Of a stretch of 23,449 nucleotides of DNA, positions 9,348 to 19,323 are shown piece by piece. Position 1 is the stretch's first letter. Each line of letters starts with the position of its first letter. Position numbers and translations under genes: made by a program. Below the pieces are notes generated by a model. The model was not told the origin of the DNA and ran no database searches. It saw only the letters and a list, made by a program, of their open reading frames with translations. Origin of the DNA: Conoideocrella luteorostrata (Eukaryota > Ascomycota > Sordariomycetes > Hypocreales > Clavicipitaceae); NCBI GenBank assembly GCA_032433595.1, contig JASWJB010000480.1:1-23449 (forward strand). Direction: 5' to 3'.

Positions 9348-10145
9348 TGTTGGGCAAGGCAAACGAACAGAAAAGAGAATGCTGGGTAGTAAATATTAAA
9401 AGGTGACTATCAAGATAGTCTGTAATAATGAGTATTGTGCAGCGTGAGCTGCTAAACCTTGTTCTAGTTTGTCTACTCTGACTATGCAAAACAATAACAA
9501 AACTACGGTACACTGTTCCATCCGGAACTAAAAGAAATTTTTCACGTCATTAGAAATGTGCCAGCTCAGATAAGGCGGTTAGTAGGGTGGTGGGTTGCAG
9601 CACGCAAAGACCTCCTGTAATCCGTAGTGACCTTTCTCCTGCCGAGATCAAATGGTCTCGCGGGTTGCTTGCCTCTTGTGGAGCAACTGCGCACTTCAAT
9701 TAAGCAAAATAATGTATATGCGTGTGAGGCACTAAGGCCAAGTAAACTTCGGGGAAAAACTTCTGTTAATTCTTAATTGCTGGTGCTCTCTTAAAAAGCA
9801 CAATCTTATTCTGTTTAACTTGACCAAATTGGTCAAGCCCACAATGCACGTGAATTCAGCCTTGTCACCCTAGAGGATCATTTTCGCCCACATACTACGT
9901 AAATACGCATAAGCTCGCAGAGCGTTTATTACGCATTCTATATCTCTAACTTTTCCCTTCTTTCTTTCCCTTTAAAAGTGGGAGACGTATGGTATATCCT
10001 ACCGGCAGCACTTATCACATAATTCCACTATACTCTCTTTCCTATCTATTGTGCTTACTTCTTCCTATTATTTAGAGAGATTATTTAATTACTTTATCCA
10101 CTTTCTTTTAGCTAATATCCACATTCGTGTTATCCCCCTCCCATA
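9348..10145. other. Intergenic region, nothing recognised
   Basis: The first part should contain the promoter and 5' UTR of the coiled-coil gene. The remainder, including a pyrimidine-rich stretch (about 9950-10140), has no long ORF and no match to the repeat modules seen elsewhere. I found no tRNA-like cloverleaf by eye. Confidence 0.4.
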
Positions 10146-10567
10146 TGTGTTAGTCGCGTTGTGACGGCTGTGATTGGTTCCCAAGGGATAAACCTAGTCG
10201 TGGCTTATGTTGGCAGAGATTACAGGGCGTCGTACGTTCTGAGCAAAGAGATGTCAAGTCGCAATTGTTTAGACGATCGATAGATGTAGGTAAACAATTG
10301 TAAATAATTGAATAACTTGTTGAAGACTGACTATCTAAGATATCTAAAGAGTGTAACTTAGCGATGCCTATATAGTGGAATGCTCACTTGGGTTGAGCGT
10401 GAGCATCATGGTTGCTCGCAATAGAATGGTTTGACAGGGTGAGCGCCGCCCTATTGGCACTTAGGTCCGACCGTTCTTCCGTACCTTCTGGTCCCAGCGC
10501 GGGGTGACCTATGCAGCTGGCCCGTCCGGCGACCTGTTTCAAGAGGGTCGTAACACGCGTACACACA
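10146..10567 (+). mobile_element. Possible 5' LTR of the Copia remnant
   Basis: It starts TGTGTTAG and ends ACACACA, giving short inverted termini of TG...CA type, and lies directly upstream of Copia coding sequence in the same orientation. A TATA-like TATATAG is at about 10368-10374. No 3' LTR is in the window because the element is truncated in the RCC1 gene, so the ends cannot be confirmed by comparison. No convincing tRNA primer site is visible after 10567. Confidence 0.4.
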
Positions 10568-10689
10568 CTAGCTGCAAGCTACCAAGCCATCTCTTATTGT
10601 TATTCTTATCACAATGCTTTCCCCTAACCCTGTATGGACCTCTAGTCCATAGTAATTCTTTAATCTTACTACTATTGTATTAATTCTAA

Positions 10690-11713
10690 AGAAGCTACTC
10701 CTGTACGTTAACTGTACCATACAAGGCAACCACTCGGGATTTGACCCAGAAAGTGACGAAATCACAGAGCAGCAGATAGGGTCCTTTATTGGATTTACTA
10801 TTGAATGCTATAGTGACGAAAACCTTACTGGATGGCACCTATGGCAGGAATTCCGACGTGACTTTGAAGATTAGCCAGAAGAGACCTTCTCTAAGGCACC
10901 TACACTAGTGAAGAAGTATCTTCGCGAATACCTTTAATCACACGGTGTTTTTGTCAAGGAAGATGGCAATTATATTAGCAAGAACCTCGCTGCTATCGCT
11001 CAGCACCTACCTTCCGATTTTAGTCCCCTGAGGATATCGAGAAAATCGCCTCACGGAGCAAGACCTTCCAAGACCTATTGCGGAACCCTGGCTTCCTTGG
11101 AGATATCCAAATTCCATCACAAGCCACTCAAAGGCTTACTCCTGCACCTATTCCTATTCGTACGCCTATGCCTAGCCATATTCCTGACCCTATTCCTGAC
11201 CCTGCTATTATGGCATTTGGCTGCATTGGAATGCAGACTGACGATACTCTTAGTCTCTCAGACAAGCAATTCTCACAACAAGAGGAAGACCAGCTCAAGG
11301 AGGCTAAATCCCTTGCTAAGCCAAAGGAAGTCCTTAGTACGAATAACCCACTTACGTTCAACGGTGACATCGTCAGACTAGTCAATAGGAATATTATCCT
11401 ACGGCAGAAGGACCAAGGCACGAAGCTTCGTACGATAAATGTTAATAACACAGAGCAAAATGTGAGGCAACGCGCACACGGCGCGTACATTTCATCTATT
11501 TGCCAACCTGAAGCTAGTTACGACCTCTCTATTACAGCGCAACACTAAGAACCCTCTGATCAGAATATCAAGGACCTGAATCGCCGGATCCAGTGGCAAA
11601 CTAATTCCCTACACCGAGGTCTCACTTTTGTGCCCCTAGACCTCACGGCTGCAAAGCTCTTTATCTTCGTGGATGGCTCCTTTGCCAACAATAGCAACCT
11701 TAGCTCGCAGGTC
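10690..11713 (+). pseudogene. Ty1/Copia-type gag-pol remnant, internally deleted and 3' truncated
   Basis: The 5' part is gag-like: polar sequence with TGWHLWQEFRRDFED and NYISKNLAAIAQHLPSDF, interrupted by stops (about 10873 and 10936), then QDLLRNPGFLGDIQIPSQ and a Pro/Ile-rich repeat. At about 11214 it passes directly to FGCIGMQTDDTL, which in fungal Copia elements lies near the C-terminal side of reverse transcriptase. It continues with HGAYISSICQPEASYDLS, a stop at 11546, RRIQWQ and LFIFVDGSFANNSNLSSQ, the start of RNase H. Protease, integrase and most of reverse transcriptase are missing. The RNase H reading ends at about 11710, where RCC1 sequence on the other strand begins. It cannot transpose by itself. 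Confidence 0.85.
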
Positions 11714-13413
11714 CGGTGACCATGGAGAACTGGCCGCCAGCCCCGGCCCAAGTTAAATGCTGGTTTTTGACATGCCGGCCTCCGATGAGCTGCATGACTT
11801 GGACATCATCATTAGAGCCTTGGCCGAGCTGACCCTGATAGCCGTAACCCGTCGAGTAGGCTCTGCCGGTCTGATCAATCAGAACCGTATGATCTGAGCC
11901 GCACGCGACATGGATGGCCTGCTCAACGGTTGGGATGACGGTAGGACGTACGCAGATGCGAGGTTTCTGACGTTCATCTAGACGAATCATCGTCGGCTCT
12001 TGCAGCTGCTCAGGAGTAAATGCAATACCAAGTTGCCCGTCATCCATCCGGCCCCACGTCAAGCATTGGCCAGAAGCAGTGACGGCGGCAGAGTGGTGAG
12101 CACCGCCATCCAGGACCACCACTTGCTTCTGACAGAGGTCAGCAATCTTTGTTGGTGGCACAAAGGCCGCGTTCCCTCCGGCTGTTTGAGCATCTCCTGC
12201 TTCGCCAAAGCTGTTTGCACCCCAACCATATACATCATCATGCTCATCAATCGCAAAGCAGTGATATCCCCCGGAAGCAATATACTTTGCCTTTTTACGG
12301 CAGACTCGAACCAGACGTGGAGTCAAGGGGTCTGAAGAACGCCCAACAAGACGACGGCCAAATTGGTGCTGCTCATTGGAACCCCAGGCCCAAACATTCC
12401 CCCCAGTATCAAGAGCCAAGGCATGGTTGTCGCCACAACAAATTTGAGTGATGTTTTTGAGGCTTTGGATGTGAAAGGGTCTTGCTTGTTTTGCAACAAG
12501 CTCCCCATCATCGTCGTACCTGAACCGCGATTCGCCCCGAGAGTCCTGCAACAAGCACATGTTAGGATAGATTTATCTAATCTGCCCCCTCTGGCAGAAG
12601 GAAGACGAAACATACGCGAACTGACCCCCATCCATACACATGACCAGTGTCAGTGAGAGCGAAGCTGCAGCTATCGCCAGCGGCGACCTGGGAAAATCGA
12701 GTGTTGGGCGGGAAGGAGTCTATCGGGATTTCCTTGGGGGTCGATTCCAGGGGATTCAGGTCTGCTTCGTCGTCGTCGTCGTCGCCGCCATTGTCGTCAT
12801 CTTCACGTCCTGAGCCCGCGTTAATTTCTTGCAGTTTACCTTCCCACTCCGTGTCTCTGCCGAGAGCCTTCTCATCGTTTACGCCCCAGGTGATGATTTT
12901 GTTATCCGCCGTCAAGGCAACTGTGTGCATACCACCGCAGGCAATCTGCACGACGTGCAAGGCAGATGCATCACTGACGTCGAGAAGCGGGTTAGGGGAG
13001 GGTCGCAAAGCTTCTTTTTTTTTAGGGCCCAGACCAAGCTCGCCATTTTCACCGGTGCCAAAGATCAGGACTGTGAGCTTCTCATTGGGGACCTGGTTAA
13101 TAACAGCCGAGCGCGACTGGCTTGGTGATTCATGTTGCTGCTGCTGGGCGGCGGCGCTTGTCTTGACTCTTTTTCCAACAACACCCGAAGCAACGGATGG
13201 TGATTGGTCATCGTTTTCGGTTTCCAAGGGACGTTTTATGGGCCGAGACGACGTCTTGGGCCCTCCTCCTCTTCTGACGTGGTTTGCACGGTTTGTAGAT
13301 CTGTTTTGGGCCGATTTCTCAATTCGAGGGGAGGCCTTGTCGGTTGTTCGCTCCGGTCCGGGTTCTCGATGCTTGATCTTCTTGCGCGTCGACGAGACTG
13401 TACCAGGAGGCAT
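11700..13413 (-). CDS. RCC1: RCC1/Pim1-like regulator of chromosome condensation (Ran GEF), 547 aa
   Basis: RCC1 proteins bind chromatin and exchange GDP for GTP on Ran in the nucleus, driving nuclear transport and spindle control. Exon 1 is 13413-12616 (266 aa); the intron is 12615-12546 (70 bp, GTATGT donor, CTAAC branch, TTGCAG acceptor, phase 0); exon 2 is 12545-11700. Residues 1-105 are basic and disordered with likely nuclear signals (KKIKHR, KRVK) and a short Gln run. From about 115 come the beta-propeller blades: GTGENGELGLG, CGGMHTVALTADNKIITWG (about 159-177), AAGDSCSFALTDTGHVYGWG, then in exon 2 CCGDNHALALDTGGNVWAWG, SGGYHCFAI, DGGAHHSAAV, CGSDHTVLI and AGAGGQFSMV. An acidic Asp loop (about 205-217) lies within one blade. 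Length is typical of fungal homologues. The last codons and the TAA overlap Copia RNase H sequence (11700-11710), so the native C-terminus was probably trimmed or replaced just after GGQFSMVTGP. Confidence 0.92.
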
Positions 13414-13989
13414 ATCGACGATGAGTGCTTTTTATCTTCTCCTATTTAATTTAATAGGCAGAGAAAAGGCATCGGGAGTTGATTGGCAATACTTATTTAG
13501 TATGGGCAAAGAGACTAGAAGCGGCTAAACCCACACAGTAAACGAAACATTTCCTCGACCGTGTCAGTCTCGCGTATGCACGGACCCCCAAGTCTTCACC
13601 GCCCGGCAGAATAAAAACCTCTATTCTTGTTTCCACGAAGCTGGCAAGTCTCGGATCAATCTACTCCGTACTCTGCATGACCTCTTCTTTGTTAGAATGA
13701 AAGAGGCAGCGAACAGAAAGATGCTGCAAAACATAGGGAGCGTTGTACATAGTGGCGCGCGGTAAAGCGCACAGTACAAGATGTGCAGGTCAGCCATTGC
13801 CGCCGCGGTCCGGGTTCTCTCCCCACAGTGGATTCCGGCGCTAAAATTTCTCAATTACACAGGGGGAGCCGCGCTGCCATGTAAGATTCAATGTCGCCCG
13901 AAATAGATAATAAATAGGTTTCCCATGTGAGACGTATAGACGTAACAAGGACAGCTGTTGCCTATAATAAGTTCCGAAATATTACGGCA
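13414..13989. other. RCC1 upstream region
   Basis: It should contain the promoter and 5' UTR of RCC1 (minus strand). There is no clear TATA box or long CT run. Short ORFs (for example 13621-13854 minus) have no recognisable features and are probably fortuitous. Confidence 0.4.
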
Positions 13990-14240
13990 TTGTGATTGTC
14001 CCTGCCACCTGCCTGCCACTTTGTCTGCACACATGTTGTGAAATTCATCTATCCACCACTGACCAGTAATACTCATCAACCCATACTCAGATTGTTCCAA
14101 ATTCACCATCTTCCCGATCCTCTTCCCCTGCCCCTTGGCCTCGGCCCCCCCCCGGCTTTCTTGATCGCCTTCCTTTCCTCCACGAATTCACTCATAATTC
14201 GCTGCAAATCCGGATTCTTCCTCGCCAAGAGGAGAACATT
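13990..14240 (-). pseudogene. mhf1: CENP-S/MHF1-like histone-fold gene, C-terminal fragment (copy 1)
   Basis: CENP-S (MHF1) is a histone-fold protein that pairs with CENP-X at the inner kinetochore and with FANCM-type helicases in DNA repair. The minus strand from 14240 encodes NVLLLARKNPDLQRIM and SEFVEERKAIKKAGGG, the end of the histone fold and the following tail. A run of nine C at 14145-14153 (plus strand) then splits the tail into two possible frames: GPRPRGRGRGSGRW with a stop at 14103, or AEAKGQGKRIGKMVNLEQ running on to about 13888. Upstream of 14239 the gene text stops and the short-repeat block begins. The 71 bases 14168-14238 are duplicated at about 14601-14671. Confidence 0.65.
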
Positions 14241-14586
14241 TCGCACATTCCTCAACAATGCACTCAACATCACCGAAAATGCACGATGCGACCGGGAAAT
14301 TTCAACATTACCGGAAGCATTCAAATTCAACAGAATCGTACGACCGGAAGCATTCAATATCGTCGGAATTGAACGATGCCGACGAAGGTGCCTCGCACGA
14401 GGAATTCAACATCGCCGGAAACGGACGATATCACCGGAAACCTTAGATATCGACAGAATCAATGGAATGGAATTGATCCACAAAAGGAGGAATATCGCAG
14501 AGATAAATAGCAGTCGAATTCCCCGTCAATTAGATAGAAATCAAGGACAATTTTCCAGTGCTTGGAGATCCGACTTCCATAGCTGC
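14240..14586 (+). repeat. GAATTCAACAT/CCGGAAGCATT short-repeat block, copy 2, inserted in MHF1
   Basis: Bases 14262-14450 match 4330-4475 in reverse complement. Phrases such as CCGGAAGCATTCAA recur at intervals of a few tens of bases. The remaining ~135 bases (14451-14586) have no match I could find. The block separates two partial MHF1 copies that share a 71-bp direct repeat. Confidence 0.7.
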
Positions 14587-14752
14587 TCACTTGTGACATT
14601 TCCTTTCCTCCACGAATTCAATCATAATTCGCTGCAAATCCGGATTCTTCTTCGCCAAGAGGAGAACATCTTCCGTGGTGACATTTGGCCTGGACGCATG
14701 GTTGGCAAAGCTCTCAAGGTCGATGGCCACGTTCTCTATTTGGGCCTAGACC
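14587..14752 (-). pseudogene. mhf1: CENP-S/MHF1-like histone-fold gene, middle fragment (copy 2)
   Basis: From 14752 downward the minus strand reads QIENVAIDLESFANHA, SRPNVTT, EDVLLLAKKNPDLQRIM, IEFVEERKCHK and a TGA at 14587. This covers helices 2 and 3 of the histone fold and resembles fungal Mhf1/CENP-S closely. The codon before AQIEN is TAG where Trp is usual, a possible G-to-A change. Everything N-terminal to this is missing, because the LTR at 14753-15063 and then the Ala/Asp repeat module follow at once. Compared with copy 1 it has K for R in LLLAKK and I for S before EFVEERK. Confidence 0.75.
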
Positions 14753-15063
14753 TGTTGCGTTATGTGCCTTTCCATATAAATGAAGGAAGCAATTTGCAAC
14801 AGTGGCAACTGGCAGGAATAGGTGGAATACATAGATTTGAGAGTGCAAGCAGTGATATTGATAGATGATGTTCTGACTTGAATAATACCCTCTGACGGGC
14901 ATCGTGACCCTTCTTTATAGACCTTCAGCGACCGGGAAATTCCTGGATTTCAGTTGCCTCAGGCCTACATTCCTTGGCATCGTGCCACCTTCTTCCACTA
15001 TCGTACGAATCTAGCTAATACGAGGCATCGGGACCTTCCGAAGGTGCCACTCTAATCTCAACA
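14753..15063 (+). mobile_element. Solo LTR, copy 1 (311 bp), without target duplication
   Basis: It begins TGTTGCGTTATGTGCCTTTC and ends ATCTCAACA, so termini are TGTTG/CAACA inverted repeats. A TATA-like CTTTATAGACC lies at about 14913-14923. It aligns along its whole length with 19720-20033, including CCTTGGCATCGTGCCACC and TTCTTCCACTATCGTACGAA. The flanking five bases (AGACC and GATGA) differ, and the flanks are unrelated sequences: MHF1 on the left and repeat module on the right. Confidence 0.75.
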
Positions 15064-15960
15064 GATGATGGTGTTGCTGCCCACGCCAAAAATGTCGCTG
15101 CCGCCGCCGACGATGGCGATGCTGCTGCTGCTGATGATGATGATGTTGCTGCTGATGCCGCTGCTGCTGTTAGTTTTTAGGAGAGGGGGAAAATCAGCAC
15201 TCGGGAGAGGGAAAAGGTCAGCGCTCACGAGAGGGAAGAGTCAGCCGGTAATGATGATGCTGCTGCTGCTGATGAGGATGTTGCTGCCAATGCAAGAAAT
15301 TTTGCTGCTGCTGCTGATGGTAATGATGATGCCGCTGTTGCTGATGATGGTGATGGCCACATGTCGGGATTCTGGTCACGGAAGTGGCGGTCGGGAGGTG
15401 GAAAAGTCAGATGCTGCCGCTGCTGATGATGATGACGCTGCTTCTGCTGATGATACCGCTGGTGGTGGTGGTGATGATGCCGCTGCTGCTGTCAGCACTC
15501 AGGAGACGGAAGAGTCAGCTGATAATGATGATGCCGCTACTGCTGCTGCTGCTGATGATAATGACGATGCTGCTGCCGCTGCCGCTGCCGCTGATGATGA
15601 TATTGGCCACAGGTCAGTATTCCGGTCGGGATTCTGGTCACGATGATAGCGGTCGGAGGGGAAAATTCAGATGCTGCTGCTGCTAATGATGATGAAGCGG
15701 TCGGCAGAGGAGAAAAGTCGGCACTTGGGAGCGAGGAAAATTCGGCACTTGAAAGAGAGGAAAAGTCAGCATCCGGGAGAGGGTAAAAGTTAGCACTTGG
15801 GAGAGGGAAGACTGAACCGATGATGATGATACTGACGACGACGATGATGTCGCTGCTGCTGATGATGATAATACTGTTGCTGCTAATGATGAGGGAGCGG
15901 TCGGCCGATGGGAAAAGTCAGCTGATGATGAGGATATTGCTGCACACGCAATAGCCATTC
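15064..15960 (+). repeat. Ala/Asp-codon (GCT/GAT) module, copy C
   Basis: It consists of GAT and GCT triplets with recurring cassettes: GTTGCTGCCCACGCCAAAAA (VAAHAKN), GCACTCGGGAGAGGGAAAA (STRERE) at about 15196, 15220, 15494 and 15718-15810, and GGTCGGGATTCTGGTCACGA at about 15365 and 15630. The 15065-15646 frame (193 codons) reads Met/Leu-rich then Asp/Ala-rich as it changes register, the pattern of a slipping triplet repeat and not of a gene. It begins exactly at the LTR edge. Confidence 0.75.
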
Positions 15961-16400
15961 CCACTAAGCAGATGCAAGATCTGGGTCGGTGCAAGATTGG
16001 TCACGACCAGCGATACGGGGCGGGTAGGTAACACAAGAGTGGCACAATAAAACCATAACACGGCACAACAACCCAGCCCATAAGATAGGATAATTCCTGG
16101 TGCAAAAGATGCAAAAAACCACGGCGTATATAATGCAATACCAGACAGCGCCTGAAATATCACGCTTAGTGTGTAAATTGCCAAAATTCCGTGCTTGGTC
16201 TTGGTCGGTCGGGCCAGCGATCAGGGGCTCGCTCACAAGCAACATGCAACGTGCGACACAGCGCAACCAGCAACACCGCGAGACAAAACAAAACCAAGCT
16301 AAACCTAGTGCAATAGATCCACAAGAGCCCAGCGCAAAGGTGCAATAAGAAGAAAGGCATAAAACAAATTATCTGGCGTGAAATTAGCCAAAAGGTGTGG
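15961..16400 (+). repeat. CACAAGA/CCAGCGCA-rich module, copy C
   Basis: It carries AGGTAACACAAGAGTGGCAC, CACAAGAGCCCAGCGCAAAG and CTGGCGTGAAATTAGCCAAA, matching 310-745 and the minus strand of 4776-5335. No gene was recognised. Confidence 0.7.
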
Positions 16401-16646
16401 CTCATACCAACCAGCACAACTCGACGACCTGCGCTCGTAGCAGGCCCAAACCTGGCGCAAAAGACTCGCAAGAACGCAGAGATGACGATGCAGTGAACAG
16501 AATTGCGAAATACGGCACTCCCGGCGCGCGCGGCAACTCTGCGACGGGATGGGTGATTTTTTGCTTGAGTTGTAAGCGGAAAAGGGAGGAGACTGTTCGC
16601 GGGAAAAGGAGGAGGTTATGGGCCGTCTCCTTTTACTAGGACTACG
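16401..16646 (+). repeat. GC-rich CGGCAACTC module, copy 3
   Basis: It carries AATTGCGAAATACGGCACTC, CGCGCGCGGCAACTCTGCGA, GGGATGGGTGATTTTTTGCT and ends GGACTACGTC, with the same end text (ACTACGTTC) as the other two copies. It stops at the stop codon of the convergent-side transcription factor (TGA at 16649-16647). Confidence 0.75.
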
Positions 16647-19035
16647 TCACTTGTAGTATTGCTTAATAACAGCTAAGGTCTCTCTATCTTTATCCTCATC
16701 TACCGCGTAATGCATGTACAGAAATAAACCCGCTGGCATGTCATGCTGGATCCTAATCAACTCCAATATCATTTGTTCCATTGAGAAGTTCTTGGAGCTG
16801 CACATCCCCGTGCCTGTTGGCCCCCGCGATGTCTGTCGCGTCTGGCAACAAAGCCGCCACGGCATAGTGCATCAGGCCGTCATCCCTGTGGTTCAAACTG
16901 TCAAAGTACTTGCTCAAAAAAGCTGGCATAGGCTCCTTGCTCCGCTTGAGCGCGGCGTGGATGCCGCATGAGATATCCGTTGCCAGGGGGAGAGTAGCCC
17001 TCATCTCGTACAGACACTGACAAGTACGCACCAAGGTATCCATCTGGATAGAGGCATCTGCTGTTCCACCCACAACGATGTAAGCCGCCGTTCCCAAGGC
17101 GTGGCAAAGCCAATACTCGTGGTGAATGACGGAAAAGGCACGGAACGTCCATATAGCTGTGGTGAGACTGCTGGCGTGCGCGTAACACCGTTCTCTAGGA
17201 TCGAATGCACCGAATTGCGCTTTGCTCATGCTTGTAAAAGGTCGTAAAATGGCTGTGAGCATGACTTCTGCCGAGACACTGTGGGGCGATAATTAGGCGA
17301 CTATTCTGGCTGGTTGTGGTGCCCGACTTACTGTAGCAAGATGGCAGATGGTAGTACGGCTTCTTCGAACCGGATGCGACTCGGGCATGACTGTTTCCAA
17401 TGAGCAATTGCTCGGTAAAATTTCAACGCAAGCTGTGGGTTCTCTGCGGGCGAAGTTCCGTCTTGAGGATAAATAAAGTCTAGAGCGTCCTCTACTATTT
17501 CAGAGAGTCTGGCGTCAACTTCCCTGATCTCGACCTTCATTGAACGTTGGATCTGAAATGACTTTGGATACGGAAACCACCAGTAACTACTGGACTTTGA
17601 TAGCGAAAGAGGGAAACCAGGCTCACGCCATACTTTGGGAGCCTTTGGCTTACGCGTCAGCTTCCTCGAGCCAAGAGCTTGAGTTCCTCGCCTTGAGAGT
17701 GTTAGAGTGGCAGAATTGAAATCTCAGGGCGTACGGATCATACCACTCGCAGCAATAAAACCCCCAGATGCACCATGAAGCGGCCAGCCGTTCTCGTTGA
17801 GCGCGACTATCGTCCATATCCGCGCGGTGGTGGGGAGTACCGCGATAATTCAGGGCTTTGTAGACATCCATAGCGCGCACATAGTATGGCAAAGCCTTCG
17901 AACCTAAACCCAGGTTTCCTTCATAACAGAAGAGGGCTAGCAGGCCCTGAAGCAAAGGAAATGAATGCTGTTCAACGTCAATCTGGGCTAATAGGGTATC
18001 AGCTTCGTCTACCCAACGTCGACCTCTAGTCACAGGATATCTAAGATCTTGAAAGGTCGCGATATTCATGGTATATATCTGAAAAGGGAAAATTAGGGTC
18101 AGTCCACAAAGACCTTAACACGAACTACCTACACAACTAAGAGCAAGCAAAGCATTGACAAGAAATCGCGAACAGAAGCTCCGAGGGCCATTGTCGATTG
18201 AGATTGGGTCCATGGCAGCAGCGTCTTCTTCGAAAATAGGCCGGAAAAGGGTTTTTTCAACAATATTATCCCAGGCCCAGAACTTTCTCAGGAGGTGATT
18301 CATGAGCCGGTCGTCGTCAGACGATTCTGTCCATCTTGATAGAGGCAAATCTTGATCAGGTATATCCACATAGGGATCTTTATCGACGTACTGGTCATGC
18401 ACGTCGGTCATAAATTGAGTTTCGAACATAAAGTCATAATCGTCATAGCTGTGACAATGGTCAGCATCGTTATGGAAAGAGTGGGTCGATATTCATAAAT
18501 GTCTAACGGTGACTGTAATTGCTTCTTTCTGGGTCTCATAGGCGTAAAAGCCGGCGGCAATTGTTCAGCGTCGTGTGCAACGGATGATACAGCGTAGGAT
18601 CCTGCGGAAGCTCGTAGCAGCAGCCGTGCTTCCGCTATCGAGTTGACGGTACTCTCCAAGCTTCTCGATCCCTTGATCTCTTGCACGATCCGCGCAGACT
18701 CCGCTTGGCTTCCGCTATGCAGAAGTTCGATGACACTTCGATAATTTGCAAGTTGCTGCTGAGTGTCAGCAGTGGGGGAAGGGAAGTGACAGTCTAGTCC
18801 TCGATTGATACAAGGCGCGCATCGTGGCCGAACACCATCGCACTGTAGTTCCCTTTCTCATTAGGCGCTCTTTCGGCAACGAAGTCAACTAGTCATACAT
18901 ACTATCGCACGCCTGGCGTACAGAGTGATGATGACGCCGGCGGGACGGAGCCCCCGCAAGGACTTGTTGGCCACGTCCTTCGGCAACGGGCGGCTTGGGC
19001 AAGAGTTTTGGCAGCAGTCTTGTCGGAAACGACAT
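16647..19035 (-). CDS. Zn(II)2Cys6 fungal transcription factor, multi-exon, possibly disrupted
   Basis: Zn2Cys6 proteins bind DNA through a six-cysteine binuclear zinc cluster. A Met-initiated N-terminus (from 19035) is Pro/Arg-rich and reaches SVRQACDS at about 18904. The second half of the cluster, CDGVRPRCAPCINRGLDCHF, starts exon 2. Proposed exons: 19035-18903, 18842-18508, 18448-18133, 18078-17654, 17589-17332, 17278-16753. Introns are 60, 59, 54, 64 and 53 bp; the donors are GTATGT, GTTAGA, GTAGGT, GTAAGC and GTAAGT, and all but the first keep frame. The middle-homology regulatory domain shows FLVNALLALSCIYTMNIATF, ALPYYVRAMDVYKALN and, after intron 4, SYWWFPYPKSF and ARLSEIVEDALDFI. 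Two problems: exon 1 joined to exon 2 is out of frame and lacks the CRxRKxK stretch, and the last exon ends early at 16753, whereas one base fewer in the C5 run at 16821-16825 would continue through MILELIRIQHDMPAGLFL to a stop at 16647. Target genes are unknown. Confidence 0.8.
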
Positions 19036-19323
19036 TCTCGTCAAATTAGGCTATTGTACGAGCATGATCTTTCAATTTGCAGCGACAGAATTTTCGTGCA
19101 CCAGGCGGTCGACTGTAAGGGATAATAATTTGGTCAGTTTGAGGGGCCCAAGTGAAGTGATTGGGCCGGAGCTTCTCTCCCGGTACTTGGTCACCATTGG
19201 TTAGTTCTCCCCATAGTGCTTCGCAGCTGCAGTGAAATATTCCAGAAACCCCGCACGCTAAGGCTAGCTTGATTTAGCTTGGAGGCTAGTTGCCCCATTA
19301 GCATTATTGTAGCTGCTAATTAG
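19036..19323. promoter_or_regulatory. Divergent intergenic region between transcription factor and NLR remnant
   Basis: This 288-bp gap separates the presumed start of the minus-strand transcription factor from the plus-strand NLR remnant. It contains TAAGGCTAGCTTGATTTAGC (about 19259-19278) with a loose inverted match nearby, but no recognisable operator. It must hold the factor's promoter if exon 1 is correct. Confidence 0.35.

Noticed and set aside
9600..9680. Possible tRNA gene
   Set aside because: No complete cloverleaf or GGTTCGAATCC-type T-loop could be built by eye.
12647..13528. Long plus-strand ORF of 293 codons
   Set aside because: It is antisense to RCC1 exon 1, whose propeller motifs, start and intron are clear.
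15065..15646. A 193-codon Met/Leu then Ala/Asp ORF as a real gene
   Set aside because: The composition is set by GAT/GCT triplets read in changing registers, and it starts at an LTR edge without gene signals.
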